A stretch of DNA of 64,000 nt from Paulownia fortunei (GCA_019321725.1 CM033116.1:11612841-11676840); one strand, 5' to 3'. Positions 1 to 11,395 are shown, counted from the stretch's first letter. Numbers and translations are program-made. Notes: generated from the sequence alone by a model not told the origin.

Positions 1-538
1 GTGTACGATTCCTTCTCTCTGTAACCCCATTTTGTTGCGGAGTGTGTGGAATCGTCAATTGTTATGATCCCTTTTTCTTCACACATTTGTCTAAACTGAT
101 CAAACAAATATTATCTCCCTCTGTCAGTACGTAAAATTTTGAGGTTCCTATCTTTTTGGTTCTCAACTTCTACCAAGAATCGCTTAAAATAATCAATCGC
201 TTCTGACCGATGAGACAAGAGATATATTGACCCATAGCGTGAATAATCATCAATAAAAGTAAGAAAATAGGATGCACCATGTCGTGCCCTTACATTCATT
301 GCTTTTCCAAAAGGCTTCCGGCAAGCTTTTCCTGCCAGACATGGTTCACACACAGGAAGATTGACTTTAGCGAGGTGGCCTAAAAAACCTTCTCGAGCTA
401 TGTCATCATTTCTTGTCCTATGTGCCTTAATCTTGCATGCCACTTAATAGAATCAGAAATAGCATCAACAGTCGAAGAAATATAAGAAACGTAATCATTG
501 GATAATTCTAACATGAAAAATCCATTATTCATAAATCC
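1..538 (-). pseudogene. copia GAG-pre-integrase and integrase core remnant, incomplete
   Basis: Minus-strand translation gives the pre-integrase zinc region (WHARLRHIG, shifted in frame from CEPCLAGKACRKPFGKA). The integrase core follows with first Asp in TFIDDYSRYG and second Asp in LRTDRGR. After another frame change near 110 comes the third motif region, HTPQQNGVTERRNRT, close to base 1. Integrase inserts the cDNA into the host chromosome. At least two frameshifts are needed to read it through, so it is dead. RT would follow left of the window. Confidence 0.8.
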
Positions 539-1096
539 TCAGCCATATAGGTCTTTGCCATAAAAAATAGATAAGCTAGTTCGCTCAAATAAGAAAGAAA
601 AACCATGTTGCGAAATTGCACTAACTGAAAGTAAATTACATCGAATGCTAGGTGCATATTGCACATCACTAAGGAGTAGCTCTCGCCCAGTGCCGAGCTT
701 GAGCTGGTATGATCCAACTCCAAGAACCTCCTCTTGTGCGCCATTCCCCATAGTAATGTAGTGGCTGCATGCTGACACTCAATGATAATCGACAAATCCT
801 GCTCGATCCCTTGTCACATGTTTTGTTGCCCCTATGTCTACAATCCAACCAAGGAGAGAATTAGCAATAAAAATATGCGAGCATACGAATGAACTAAGAG
901 AGCTAGGAGTGGGTCTTACCTTCTTCGCCTCAGTACAATCACGAGCGAAGTGACCCAACTTTCCACAGTTAAAACACTTATAATTCTTGTTTCCACCCCT
1001 CTTGCCTCGGCAACACTTCATAGACTTGTCACCTGTGGGGCCAAGTTCTGGCTTTGACCGCTGCTTTGTCCAACATCCTTCTGCTTGTTCCAGCAT
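539..1096 (-). pseudogene. copia zinc knuckle and aspartic protease remnant, split by an in-frame TGA
   Basis: First comes a CCHC zinc knuckle, CFNCGKLGHFARDC, the nucleic-acid-binding end of gag. The protease start follows as WIVDIGATKHVTRD; in copia proteases this position is W-x-x-D-[ST]-G-[AS], so the residue after the catalytic Asp is Ile instead of Ser or Thr. An in-frame TGA at 779-781 interrupts the frame where related elements have a coding codon. Reading continues in the same frame as protease (HYITMGNGAQEEVLGVGSY, then LLLSDVQYAP). The enzyme would be truncated and probably inactive. Confidence 0.82.
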
Positions 1097-1509
1097 TTGC
1101 CTTTATTGGGCTTACTTTGTTCAGCATGTGCGACAAGAGCTGCTGCTTGTGCTCGCTCCGACTCTTGACGGTCAGCCTCAAGCTTGAGATGACTGGCGAC
1201 ACTGTCGAATGTCTGGATTTGCTCATTATGCGTAAGCACAAGCTTAACATGTCCCAATGTCTGCTTAGGTAGCGACCTTAGGACAACCAAAACTTGTTGT
1301 TCATCAGTGAGCTCACTTCCAGCATTTTGAAGATCTCGAATCATATCCTTCATCACATCAAGATATTGGGTCATTGAGTGCTTCGGGTCAAGTACGTATT
1401 GGTTGAACCTAAGGGTATTTTTTGAAGCACCCAGAATGTCAACTCTTATTTCTTGCATATTGATAAATAATCGCATTGGATATAATAGCATAATCACAAA
1501 AAAATGCAA
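1018..1509 (-). pseudogene. copia gag remnant (UBN2-type)
   Basis: The 163-residue frame contains LTDEQQVLVVLRSLP followed by an HVKLVLTHNEQIQTFDS segment and a charged QESERAQAAALVAHAEQ helix. These are hallmarks of the plant copia gag (UBN2) domain that forms the virus-like particle. The first 20 or so residues look like non-gag sequence, and the usual N-terminal hundred residues are missing. The zinc knuckle lies in another frame that overlaps at 1018-1096, so one frameshift separates gag from the rest of the polyprotein. Confidence 0.8.
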
Positions 1510-2085
1510 TTAAAATAAATTTAAGCCTAAAAAATTATCTAGAATTTAAAAAATAAATTCTATATGTTCAAATAGGCCACAAAAAATAAAAAATTAAATT
1601 CTGCCTATTTGGCAAAAAAATTTATTTTTTATTTTTTATTTTTTTATATGGGCCCCTGGCCCTACACGCCACTAGGCCGCCAGCTGGCAGGCGCCCAGTG
1701 GTAGCTGGTGTGTGCCAGCCATTTGCTGGACTTATTTCTCCTACTGCGCCATGGCGCAGCAGCAGCAACCTTTTTCCTCCTTTTTTTTTTAAAAAAAATA
1801 AAAGGAAAAATTCAACGCCTTGTGGGCAGCTGTTCTCCGGCGCGCTTTTCTGGCTGACACTAATTTCCAGCAAAAAAAAATATCTTTCTCAATACTAATT
1901 CATTTTTGATACATAATATATAGATTTAATAATTTTTTTTTCTTCATGCTCTACAACATGACATCAATATTATACATCAATTAAATTTAAACATGCATTT
2001 GTACATACAAATACAATATATATAATCTTTAAAGTCTATTTTCATGATTGAATTTAAATCACGAAGGCAAGGTCAAGCCATAATA
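1510..2085 (-). other. Leader between PBS and gag remnant, low complexity with a GC-rich island
   Basis: This 576-base stretch holds A/T homopolymer runs and a GC-rich island near 1650-1860, which stands out from the AT-rich surroundings. The N-terminal part of gag is not recognisable here, so the leader may include a replaced or badly eroded gag start. No supported gene. Confidence 0.5.
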
Positions 2086-2098
2086 GCTCTGATACCAC
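2086..2098 (-). promoter_or_regulatory. Primer-binding site, initiator tRNA-Met type
   Basis: The minus strand reads GTGGTATCAGAGC directly after the LTR end. TGGTATCAGAGC is the standard plant copia PBS, complementary to the 3' end of initiator tRNA-Met. It fixes the orientation and the LTR boundary. Confidence 0.9.
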
Positions 2099-2543
2099 TG
2101 TAAGCAATTTATAATCGCATATAAATAATAATTGAATCAATATTACCTCACCAACGGAAATTCGTTTGATTCACAGATGAATAGCTCGCCTACAAGCTTC
2201 TCAATAATATCACTACAGTCTTTCTCGCTCCAGTAAATACTATTAGAGTATTCACTAATTTCTAACCACACACCTTAAACCCGTGGAGATTTTTAAGTTT
2301 TTGGTGATACTCCAAGAATAAATGTAAAGAGAATATGGAGGAGAGAAAATATTTTTCTGTTAGTTAAAATGCATATCATTATGATATCTTATATTTGTAG
2401 GGAAAGATAACAAAAAAGATTCTCTCTATCTTTATCACTCTTTGAGTCCGATTAGGAGAGATTTCTTGATAATCATTATTTTTATCTAGAAGTCTAACTA
2501 ATCACAAATATGAATAAATATGGATCAAATAAAAAATGCATCA
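2099..2543 (-). repeat. 5' LTR of the left copia element (about 445 bp)
   Basis: On the plus strand it starts TGTAAGCAATTTATAATCGC and ends TGCATCA, giving TG...CA termini. The inner edge abuts a tRNA-Met-type PBS, so this is the 5' LTR of a minus-strand element. It aligns along its whole length with 61241-61683, with many substitutions and small indels. Confidence 0.88.
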
Positions 2544-3204
2544 ATAAAATTAAACTCCTTAAACTTGCTTAATTACCTCCAAGGAGATGTAGAAGACTAA
2601 TGTTCTGTCAATTCAATTCCCATAGTCAAATAAATGCATGCTATGGAATGACATTTCTCACAAAATCAGTTAAAGCTTAACCACGAAACGAATTAAAAAT
2701 TACCCAAAGCAAATGTCAGACATGGGCCTTTGTCTCTAGCCAAAACTTTTGACTTTCTTTACATTGTAAAAGTAGTTTGCAAATTCCTTTCACTTGGTCT
2801 GATCACCACTATGCGATTAAAGTAGTCTTAATAATACGGAGAAGTGAACATATTACCTGATGGTGGGTTTCTCGATCGCCGCAATGGAGTTCTCTTCTTT
2901 TGTTTTTTTTTTTTTGTTTTTACCCGTTCTCAACGCTGCTACTGCAATTGTTTTTTTTCTAGTGATAGAGCAAAAGAATGCCTAACAACTTAAGAGAGGT
3001 ATTTTCAACATGGTCAAGACTCAAGATTTTTAAGCTTTTGGGCTTATTTTATTATGACCACCAATTAATTTTGTAGTGCTAATGGCCCAAGAATAGCTAA
3101 ACAACAAATATCCATTAAACCTTTTTTAACGAAAATTGTAGTACCCTTAATAAAATTAAATAAAATTACTCAATATAAGCCTATTAATGTAATTTGAAAT
3201 TCCT
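2544..3204. other. Unassigned AT-rich spacer
   Basis: No coding frame, LTR terminus or repeat that I recognise. It has A/T homopolymer runs, e.g. near 2900-2915. The first five bases after the LTR (ATAAA) would be the target duplication of the left element, but its partner is outside the window. Confidence 0.4.
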
Positions 3205-3850
3205 AAAAAAATTGGTGTAGCGCACCAAATTGAGTAGGTGCACCACAAATGATAATCGACTGCTTCTTCCTCGCTCCTCCACAGGTTAGAGAACCTGCAA
3301 AACAGACGCTGGGTTGGCTTGACATAAGATCTCCGACGATCAAGTCAGTTGGGCACTTGGAGAAGAAAGTGAAAGCGTGCTAAAATATATATATCAGATA
3401 TGAAGAGTATAACCTATTTTTTGAAGTAAATCCTCTTACATATAGATGTCAAAGCAGGGGTAGCAGGGAGATTTTAGGCTTCAATTTGTTATAACTATCT
3501 CTGGTACACGTCATCATCTTCTTTGATTTACCCTAAATAAGATTCTTTCTCATAATAACCATTTCGTTTTCTTTCTACGTGACTTGGCCCAACCCAGAGG
3601 TCGTGAGTCCTTCCAGGAGGTATGACCTGCCCTGACACAACAGTAGGTCCTACAATGTATAGGTCGTGCACCACACATGTAGTAGGTCATACAATATATA
3701 GCTCATGCAACACGCTAGTAGGTCAGACAATATACAGCTCATGCAATACATGCTAATAGGTCATGCAATATGCAACTCATGCACACACGCTAATAGGTCA
3801 TGTAATACATAGCTCATGTAACACAGAACATATCACACACATTCCCATCT
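3205..3850 (-). mobile_element. Probable Tat-like gypsy LTR fragment
   Basis: The minus strand reads TGACTTGATCGTCGGAG at 3347-3331, close to the CTGACTTGAGCGTCGGAG signature I know from R/U5 of plant Tat-lineage LTRs. The related plus-strand LTR at 60230 reads CACTGACTTGAGTGTCGAAG. A TATA-like run (3381-3396) lies just upstream in that orientation, and a minisatellite (3643-3830) lies further upstream, the same order as at 59628-60250. Termini were not identified, and assignment rests on motif and order only. Confidence 0.45.
3643..3830. repeat. Minisatellite, about 40-bp unit, five copies
   Basis: Alternating sub-units of the type TAGGTCATACAATATA and TAGCTCATGCAACACGCTAG repeat about five times with substitutions, giving a two-part higher-order unit of about 40 bp. 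The array at 59628-59865 is also built from alternating AGGTC-containing sub-units next to a Tat-like LTR. Confidence 0.75.
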
Positions 3851-3974
3851 TATATGCCGAGTAAGAAATTGGGTAACTGCCTATGCTTTATTCAAGGCGA
3901 GACATCACTACTTCCTCTTAGTCACTGACTCGAGCCATATCGGTCAGTCCTAACTTACTCCACATTAATTGGGG

Positions 3975-4141
3975 CATTACAAAAAATGTGGAAATTAAGT
4001 TCAATGCACAACCTAGGTTTTGATATCACTGTTGGGTTTTGTATATCTCGAGATGGGTAAACGCAACAAAAAATTAAAATTTCATTATCCCAAATATAAG
4101 ATTGCATAAAATTTCTTTTATCACATGAAAAGTACATATTT
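3975..4141 (-). repeat. Left-most unit of the PBS/LTR-junction tandem array
   Basis: This single unit carries TGATATCACTGTTGGGTTTT at about 4020, a degenerate form of the PBS complement followed by an LTR end. The downstream motifs CATTATCCC, GCATAAAA and CTTTTATCACA are the same as in units at 5757-9926. It is cut off from the rest by the LTR-like insert 4142-5756. Confidence 0.75.
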
Positions 4142-5756
4142 TAACATATTTTTGTATCAAATTCTTTATATTTTTCTTACTTTATTCTTGTTAATATTAT
4201 TGTTTTATTAATGTTTTATGTTAGGGAATCAATGAATATAGAAAGATCAAAAGAAGCATGTTTCTAAATTTATGCAATTTTTGTATTTTGAGCTTAACTT
4301 CATGATCAAAAGTACTATGGACCTGAATCTTGTTTCATTTGAAAAAAAGAGATAAAACTACAACTTTTATATTGGAATCTCAGCCCAATTCAGTATTGAT
4401 TATAGCAGAAAATTTGTCCAAGTGGTTACACAAAATGGATCACTAAAATTCGAATCATAGTTCAACCCAATATTGACTTCTTTAACCAATTGGGTCATAT
4501 CTCTTAAGCCTAAATTTATTTTGAACTGAAATTTGGATATATTATACATAAGAGTTATATAAACAAGTTTTAAAAAGACAAGATAGTGATAAAATGTGTC
4601 AAAATGGTAAAAATATAGGTTGTAAGGTGCTACTGCTGTTAAAGGATAACTCTTGGACATAATTCGATAATTTGACCATATCTTCCTCATTCGACAACCG
4701 AATTTGACAAATTATATATGAAATTATATTAGAACCAAAAAATATACAACTTTTGTTCACACATTATCAAAATATGATTGTATCAGACCTAAAAATGCAA
4801 TTCAATTTGGTAGGTGAGGATTTTGAGGACTTGGTGTAATAACTTACCAACTCTTGGCAACTAGCATACCACTTGATTAACTCCTCTATTATTTGTTTGG
4901 TCTCTAGCATACTCCAAGTACTATAAATAGACCATGTATTAAGCTTGTAAGAGAGGGGGGATAGAGGGTTTCTTTAGGCTAAGTTTTCTAGTATGTATGT
5001 TTTCTGGTAATATAAGTTTTCTAGTAGTAATAGAAATGCATTCATTAGTTTATCTTCTATTTTTAGTCTTTCCTATATTTATTATGTCTTTATAAATTTT
5101 ATTTTGTTGAGGAAAAAGGGTGAACCTCTTGACGAAGGAAGAGGAACAGTTATAAGAGTAGAAAATATTTAAGTATGTTGTATTATTATTTTAAGTTTTG
5201 ATCTAAACCCTACTTATTTTGTGCTGATTTTTGATTAATGTATTTTCAATGGCACAACAAATACTTGGGTTCATTTAGCTTATTGTACAATTTTACCCCA
5301 CCGACTGCTAATGTGAAAATTTGATTTGTTGTTGACAAAGGTGTGTATAAATACTTGATCCCATAAATAAGTGTTGCATTAAGAGATAATTTGCAAATAA
5401 TAAGACAATATCATGATTACCTTATTGCATGAGCTATTTGATAATATCTTCCCATTGAACCTTCATTATGTATGGAATCTAATAGTGGCAATTAAGAGAG
5501 GTAAAAAGAATAAATAACATTTTTCTATTCAAAACTCAAGAATGAATCTCTAATCCTCAGTACTTTTATTACTTTGATTTTTCTTTAGTTACATCATACA
5601 TTAATTGTTCATATATTTTGATTCAATAAATCTCATTTTTTAGAATTACAATCCTGAATTCTTCAACCAATTTCCCTATGATCAACCTCGGACTCATGAG
5701 AAATTTATTACTTAATATAACCTGCACTTGGGTTTGCAACCTTAAAGCTGTAGCAC
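4142..5756 (+). mobile_element. gypsy LTR, probably solo, inserted in the array
   Basis: The array is interrupted here and resumes at about 5757 in mid-unit. Near the right end, 5673-5742 reads like the U5 end of plant gypsy LTRs: ATCAACCTCGGACTCATGAG, then AAATTTATTACTT, then CCTGCACTTGGG. A TATA-like CTATAAATAG lies at about 4920, consistent with an LTR promoter read rightward. I could not fix the left terminus (a TGTTAGGGAATC candidate lies near 4219). No ORF is supported. Confidence 0.55.
4919..4930 (+). promoter_or_regulatory. TATA box candidate of the gypsy LTR
   Basis: CTATAAATAG lies mid-LTR, followed within about 30 bases by AAGCTTGTAAGAGAG, a plausible transcription start region. 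Assigned from sequence and position only. Confidence 0.4.
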
Positions 5757-6492
5757 CACATATAAATATATATTCATCATCAATTCCAATTCAAAATTGA
5801 AGCAAATCAGGAATAAAAACAGGAAAATAAGTTGAACCCACAACCTAGACTCTAATACACTATTAGGTTTTGTATATCTCGGGATTTGTAACGTAGCGAA
5901 AAACTAAAATTTCATTATCCCAAATAAAAAATCGCATAAAACTTCTTTTATGACACATAAAAATATATTTAAACTTTAATTCCAATTCAACAATTAAATC
6001 GAACTAGGCATATAAGATCACATAAAACTTTTTTATCACACATAAAAATATATTTATTCGTCAATTCCAATTCAACAATTGAAACAAATTAGGCCTAAAA
6101 ATTAAAAAAATTAGTGGAACGCATAACCTAGGCTCAGATACCACTGTTGGGTTCTATATATCCCTTACTGGTTAATGCAACAAAAAATTAAAATTTCATT
6201 ATCCTAAATATAAAATCCCATGAAACTTCTTTTGTCACACATAAAAACATATTTAATCACCAATTCCATTTCAACAAATAAATTGATTCAAGCATGAAAT
6301 TATTATAAATAAGTTGAACGCATAACCTAGGCTCTGATACAACCGTTGGATTTTGTATATCCCGGGATAGGTACTATAGCGAAAAAATAAACTTTATTAT
6401 CCAAAATACAAGATTGCATAAAACGACTTTTATCACACCTAAAAACCTATTTAATCATCAATTCCAATTCAAGAATTGAACTGAATCGGGTA
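5757..6492 (-). repeat. PBS/LTR-junction tandem array, middle block
   Basis: Three junctions lie near 5853, 6138 and 6340. The clearest reads GATACCACTGTTGGG after CCTAGGCTC. On the minus strand this is an LTR end (...CCCAACA) followed by TGGTATC-AGCCTAGG, i.e. a copia PBS and leader. Between junctions are one or two copies of a sub-repeat containing ATAAAACTTCTTTTATCACA and CAATTCCAATTCAACAATTG. Confidence 0.8.
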
Positions 6493-8230
6493 TTATGTGG
6501 CTTGCACTTAAATGTAATCTAATTCCACAAGTGTATGTGCCAACAAGTAATAAAGTGTACCAGTATACGGATGTTGTGTCCTTAGAGAGTATGTGAGCAA
6601 CTATTGAAATATAGATAATCCATCTATATTTAACCTATCGAAAGTTTGGTAGATTGATTTAAAAAATTAAAACTAGAAATTAACAAGAAATAAAAAACAA
6701 TCAAGAAAAATAGGGGATTTAAACTTAGGTGAAGAAGTACCAAGGTGTTGGTTTGTCGTTCTATTGCATTGTGAATTTTTACCAGTGAGTGAATAGGATC
6801 GACATAGAATTTTGTAATAGCGAGAACTTTAATTTTGTGCGATACTCTTTTCCAAAATGTACCACACCTATTACTAGAAAGAAACTAGTATTTTCTATAC
6901 AAGTGAAGCTATATAATAATACATTAGACTTTGTGATTTTCTCTCACTTTCGACGATCAAGTCTATGACTACTGTGTGTGCTAACTCCTATATTCCTATA
7001 GTGACCTAATCCACGACATACACTACACAAGTACTTGTTGTGACACTACCTCCTAGTCTCAATCACAAAAACAAAGTTTATCTCAAAGTTGGCTAAATTT
7101 CAAGAAGCATTAAACACATAGTGCATGCTCATCATAAATCAATAGTCATCCACATCACATATAAGTTAATAATTCACTACTTCATAGAAACAACTTTCTA
7201 AGCCTTGGCAAAGTTTAGTTCATAATGAAATAGAGCAAACAACACTTGTTTCTCAACATCATGCCTTTGCAATATTCTTTAGAACTAAACAAAATCAAAA
7301 TAAAATTAAAGTAAAAGTCTCAACCCCTTTGGAGAGTCTTTACTTCTAGCTTTAGATTCTCTTTGCCGAAAGTAGCTCCATCTTCCTTTTGTCTTGAATC
7401 CTCAATTTCTTAATGATAGGAGAGTGTGTTTTTGGTGTTGTGTGTAGAGAAATATGAAAGAATGGGTGTTTTGGGTGGAGAGAAAAAGTGTGTGAGAATT
7501 TAGGTTTTAAGTGTGTGTGGGTGATGAATTGTATGTTAAATGATGTGTGAATTGAATATTTGTGTGAATACGTGTGTGTATATCTATCAAGAGCATCATA
7601 TAGATAATGATGTGTAGGTATATCTAATATGCATATATCATAAAAGATGCCAAAATTTGCCTTTGATCGCCACTTGTCGTAAGAAGAGGGTTGGGAATCT
7701 TTTTTTGTTGAACAGTTAACACTGTGGTACAAGTTCTCGCCCAAGGATGGTGCTGCAGCGCCCTGCACAATGCTAAAGCACCATCATGTTGATTTTCTTC
7801 AGAACTGTAGTGCCATTTTCGGCACTATAATGCCTTTGCCTCTGTTTGCTTTGGCGTTGTGGCACCCTGCAGCACAAGTCACTACACTATTCAGACTCTT
7901 TCAAACTAATTTTTTTACCACTTTTTAGGATGAACTGGCTTTTGGTGTATTCATATAAATTTTAGCCATGTCTGTTCACTTTTTCAATCTTCTTGAATGA
8001 GCATAATATAGCTTTTGTAGAGAAATTTATACTAGAAATACAAAGACTATCACATATGAAAATTTCTGCTAATCTTTAATCAATTTTCCATCTTTCACTC
8101 CATTTCTTTAATTCATGAACCTACGTACAATTGTCACAAAAATAAGGCATAATTGTACTGATTATAAGGCAAAAATATGTGCAATATGCTCATGGAGATG
8201 TCGAAAATGTCAAACTTTATAAGCATATCA
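6493..8230 (-). mobile_element. Athila-like gypsy LTR, probably solo, inserted in the array
   Basis: Read on the minus strand from 8230, it starts TGATATGCTTATAAAGTTTG, matching TGATAGGCTCATAAAGTCTA at 25578, the 3' LTR of the Athila-like element. Inner blocks such as the CACACA-rich stretch (7440-7600) also match 26120-26250 inverted. The flanking array reads across the insert: GAATCGGGTA on the left and AGGCATAAAA on the right correspond to GAATCAGGCATAAAA in intact units. That implies a decayed 5-bp duplication (GGGTA/AGGCA). The 138-residue frame inside it is not conserved in the other LTR copies. Confidence 0.68.
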
Positions 8231-9926
8231 AGGCATAAAAATTTGAGAAATACGTTGAGCACACAACCTAGTATCTAATACCACTGTTGAGTTTCATACA
8301 TCTCGGGATGGGTAGTGCAGTAAAATATTAAAATGTTAATAAAAATATAAAATTTCATAACTTTTATCACATGTGAAAACTTACTTAATCATCAATTCCA
8401 ATTAAACAATTGAATTGAATCAGGTGTACAAAATTGCATAAATTTTTTTTATGACACATAAAAACCTATTTAATCATCAATTTTAATTCAACAATTGAAT
8501 TGAATTACACATAAAATTCGAAAAATACATTGAATGCACAACCTAGGTTCTGATAACATTATTGGGTTTCGTAAATCCCGGGATGGGTAATGCAGCAAAA
8601 TATTAAAATTTCATAATATGAAATTGCATAAAATTTCTTTTATCACATATAAAAACTTATTTAATCATCAATTCCAATTCAACAATTGAATTGAATCAAG
8701 TGTACAAAATCGCATAAAACTTCTTTTATCACACATAAAAACCTATTTAATCATCAATTCCAATTCAACAATTGAATTGAATTAGGCATAAAAATTCAAA
8801 AAAATATGTTGAATGTGCCAACCTAGGTTCTGATACCACTGTTGGGTTTCGTATACCCCAGGATGGGTAACGCAGCAAAATATTAAAATTTCATTAAAAA
8901 TACAAAATTGCATAAAACTTCTTTTATCACATATAAAAACTTATTTAATCATCAATTCCAATTCAACAATTGAATTGAATCAAGTGTACAATATCACATA
9001 TAACTTCTTTTATCACACATAAAAACCTATTTAATCATCAATTTCAATTCAACAATTGAATTGAATTAGACATAAAAATTCAAAAAAATGCGTTGAATGC
9101 ACAACCTAACTTCTAATACCACTGTTGGGTTTCGTATGCCCCGGGATAGGCAATGTAGCAAAATATTAAAATTTCATTAAAAATATAAAATTGCATAAAA
9201 CTTCTTTTATCACATATAAAAACTTATTTAATAATCAATTCCATTTCAACAATTGAATTGAATCGAGCATATAAAATTGCTTAAAACTTCTTTTATCACA
9301 CATAAAAATATATTTAATGATCAATTCCAATTCAACAATTGAATCTAATCAGGCATACAAAGTTGCATAAAACTTTTTTAATCACTCATAAAAACATATT
9401 TAATCATCAATTCCAATTCAACAGTTAAATCAAATCAAGCATGAAAATGCAATAAATAAGTTGAACGCATAACCTAGACTTTGATACCACTGTTGAGTTT
9501 TGCATATCCCGGAATAGGTAATGCAGCGAAAAATTAAAATTTCATTTATTCTAAATTGAAAATCGAATAAAACTTCTTTTATCACACATAAAAACATATT
9601 TAATCATCAATCCCAATTCAAAAATTGAATCGAATCAAGCATAAAAACTCAAAAAATAAGTTGAATGCACAACTTAGGCTCTGACACCATTGTTGGGTTT
9701 CGTATATCCTGAGATGGGTATCGCAGCAAAAAATTAAAATTTCATTATCTCGAATATAAAATTGCTTAAAACTTCTTTTATCACACATAAAAATGTATTT
9801 AATTATCAATTCCAATTCAACAATTGAATCGAATCACACATGTAAAATTGTATAAAACTTCTTTTATCATACATAAAAACATATTTAATCATCAATTCCA
9901 ATTCAACAATTGAATCGAATCAGGCA
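8231..9926 (-). repeat. PBS/LTR-junction tandem array, main block
   Basis: Six junctions of the type CTGATACCACTGTTGGGTTTC lie near 8277, 8552, 8833, 9115, 9482 and 9685. Spacing is about 270-280 bp for the first four; later spacings vary (about 370 and 200) because the inner sub-repeat of about 85-90 bp is present one to three times. Read on the minus strand each unit is LTR 3' end, PBS and leader of a copia element whose LTR would end ...CCCAACA. No gag or pol lies between units. Confidence 0.85.
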
Positions 9927-10989
9927 TGTTATGCTCCGAACCCTGGGAACATGACAACTATTGCAAGCCCTTAGGAACTTTCCAAAAGCCGACAAGGCTA
10001 ACCCAACAATTTGCAATTAATCCAAGAGAATTCATTGGTATAGGGCATCTATATTCTCAAATCATTATTTATAAATCAATGCTATCCATCAACTAAATAA
10101 ACCAATAATTTAACAACAATTTGCTTGTTTAAAAAAAATGACAATCCTATAAATATCCCTAAATATAAATATAATTGTGTCTAAAATCAATCGATGAGTC
10201 ATATAGAGATAATACATTCTCAATAATAAAATTCATCTTATCAAATAATTCTAAAATAACGAAATGGCAAGTTCCAACTGCTTCCATAAATTTCCTCATA
10301 CTCCAAAGGTTGTTTTTCCAAGCTATTAAATCTCGGTATCTAAAAAGTATGAATAGAATCATAAGCACAACGACCCAGTAAATACCCTAACACCCAACTA
10401 GATGGATTAAGCAAGCCAAAAAAGTAGTAATATATTTTTAATCAATGAAAAATAATTGATTTATCACTTGATTCCAAAGAATAATGTCAACAATTTAATA
10501 ATATAAAACACTAAGTTAAAAAGAAACATGTAGTTAAAAAAATCAGCTAATTTCCACAAAAAATCTACCATGCGAAACCAAACATATAAGACAACTATGA
10601 TTAGGAATAGGTTTAACCCCCCTTGTCTTAGATCATGTACAGGCTTAAACCCCTTGTACTGAGTTAGTGGTGTAGGTTCAACCCCCCTTCCCTTGCACTA
10701 GGTCACTGGTGTAGGTTTAACCCAACTACACTAAGTTACTGGTGCAGACTTAACCTAAATGCACTGGGTTACTGATCAACCTCTCAAATCCTAATAAGTA
10801 TTAGTTGTCCATTGCATATTATGAAATAGTCAATAATATAAGGTCTAAACTATGGGCTTTAAAAACACCTCCACAATATCCTCATTTACAAACCACTATA
10901 TTCATGAAATCATATTTCAACACATACTCAATTTTTGTATTTAAAATTCACAAAACTCAAATCATTTTCACATTTTTCATAATTCAATA
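9927..10989. other. Unassigned segment with LTR-like left edge and a minisatellite
   Basis: The array ends within a unit (GAATCAGGCA) and new sequence begins TGTTATGCTCCGAACCC, which looks like an LTR start. I found no matching end. The short frames in both directions near 10159-10381 resemble no protein I know. Confidence 0.45.
10606..10785. repeat. Minisatellite, about 36-39 bp unit, five copies
   Basis: The unit pattern is TAGGTTTAACCCCCCTTG..CACTAGGTCACTGGTG, repeated five times with substitutions and length changes. It recurs unchanged at 37639-37818 in the duplicated block. Confidence 0.75.
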
Positions 10990-11395
10990 CATTGTTGAAT
11001 GTTTTCTATTGTGTGTTATTCAAGAAAATTATGTGTAAGAATGTGTGTATCTATCATTTATGGGATATAATTGTCTATAAATAGTGTATCTAATAAAGTG
11101 TCACATGATTTGTGGGGGTATAGTGGTGTATAACAAGAAAGATTCCATGCATAGATTAGATTGCCCAGTTGTCCCTCAAAATTCTGCAACTATTTTTTTT
11201 CTTGTCTGGACCACTGGCACCATGGCGTGAAATGGGGGGTGTCACTGCACCACAGAATTCAACACTCACTGCCCAATTTTGGTCACTCTCGCCACGGCAT
11301 AATTTTTTCCATTTTTCACCGTATCTTTACTCCATTCTTTATTTTTAGTCCTTACACACAATTATCACAAAATAAGGGACAATTTGGTGTATGAT
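10990..11395 (-). mobile_element. Athila-like LTR fragment
   Basis: Inverted match to about 25640-26110 of the Athila-like 3' LTR. Shared blocks include TGTATAACAAGAAAGATTC, the poly-G/C-rich CACTGCACCAC region and ACACAATTATCACAAAATAA. Only part of the LTR remains. The plus-strand frame at 11161-11394 is antisense to the LTR and has no protein similarity. Confidence 0.65.

Larger units (their letters stand above)
1..2543 (-). mobile_element. Ty1/copia LTR retrotransposon, 5' half, cut by the left window edge
   Basis: Read on the minus strand the order is LTR (2543 to 2099), PBS (2098 to 2086), leader, gag, zinc knuckle, protease, GAG-pre-integrase and integrase, running off the left edge. 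Protease before integrase, with integrase upstream of the expected RT, is the copia order. The 3' half (RT, RNase H, 3' LTR) would lie left of base 1. The coding frame carries at least two frameshifts and one in-frame stop, so this copy is dead. Its LTR matches the one at 61241-61683, so the two elements belong to one family. Confidence 0.88.

Noticed and set aside
2870..2990. Exon-like minus-strand stretch ending CATCAG^GTAATATG
   Set aside because: A Lys-rich frame precedes a good splice donor, but it runs through a poly-A tract, has no recognisable protein similarity and no partner exon nearby.
3643..3830. CRISPR-like spacing of short repeats
   Set aside because: The repeats are imperfect, there are no unique spacers of constant length and no cas genes, and the DNA is from a plant. 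It is a minisatellite.
7352..7768. 138-residue minus-strand frame, repeated at 34385-34801
   Set aside because: It lies wholly inside an Athila-like LTR, is His/Thr-rich from a CACACA-type repeat, and is not kept in the related LTRs at 10990-11395 or 25578-27074. Its exact repetition is explained by the block duplication.
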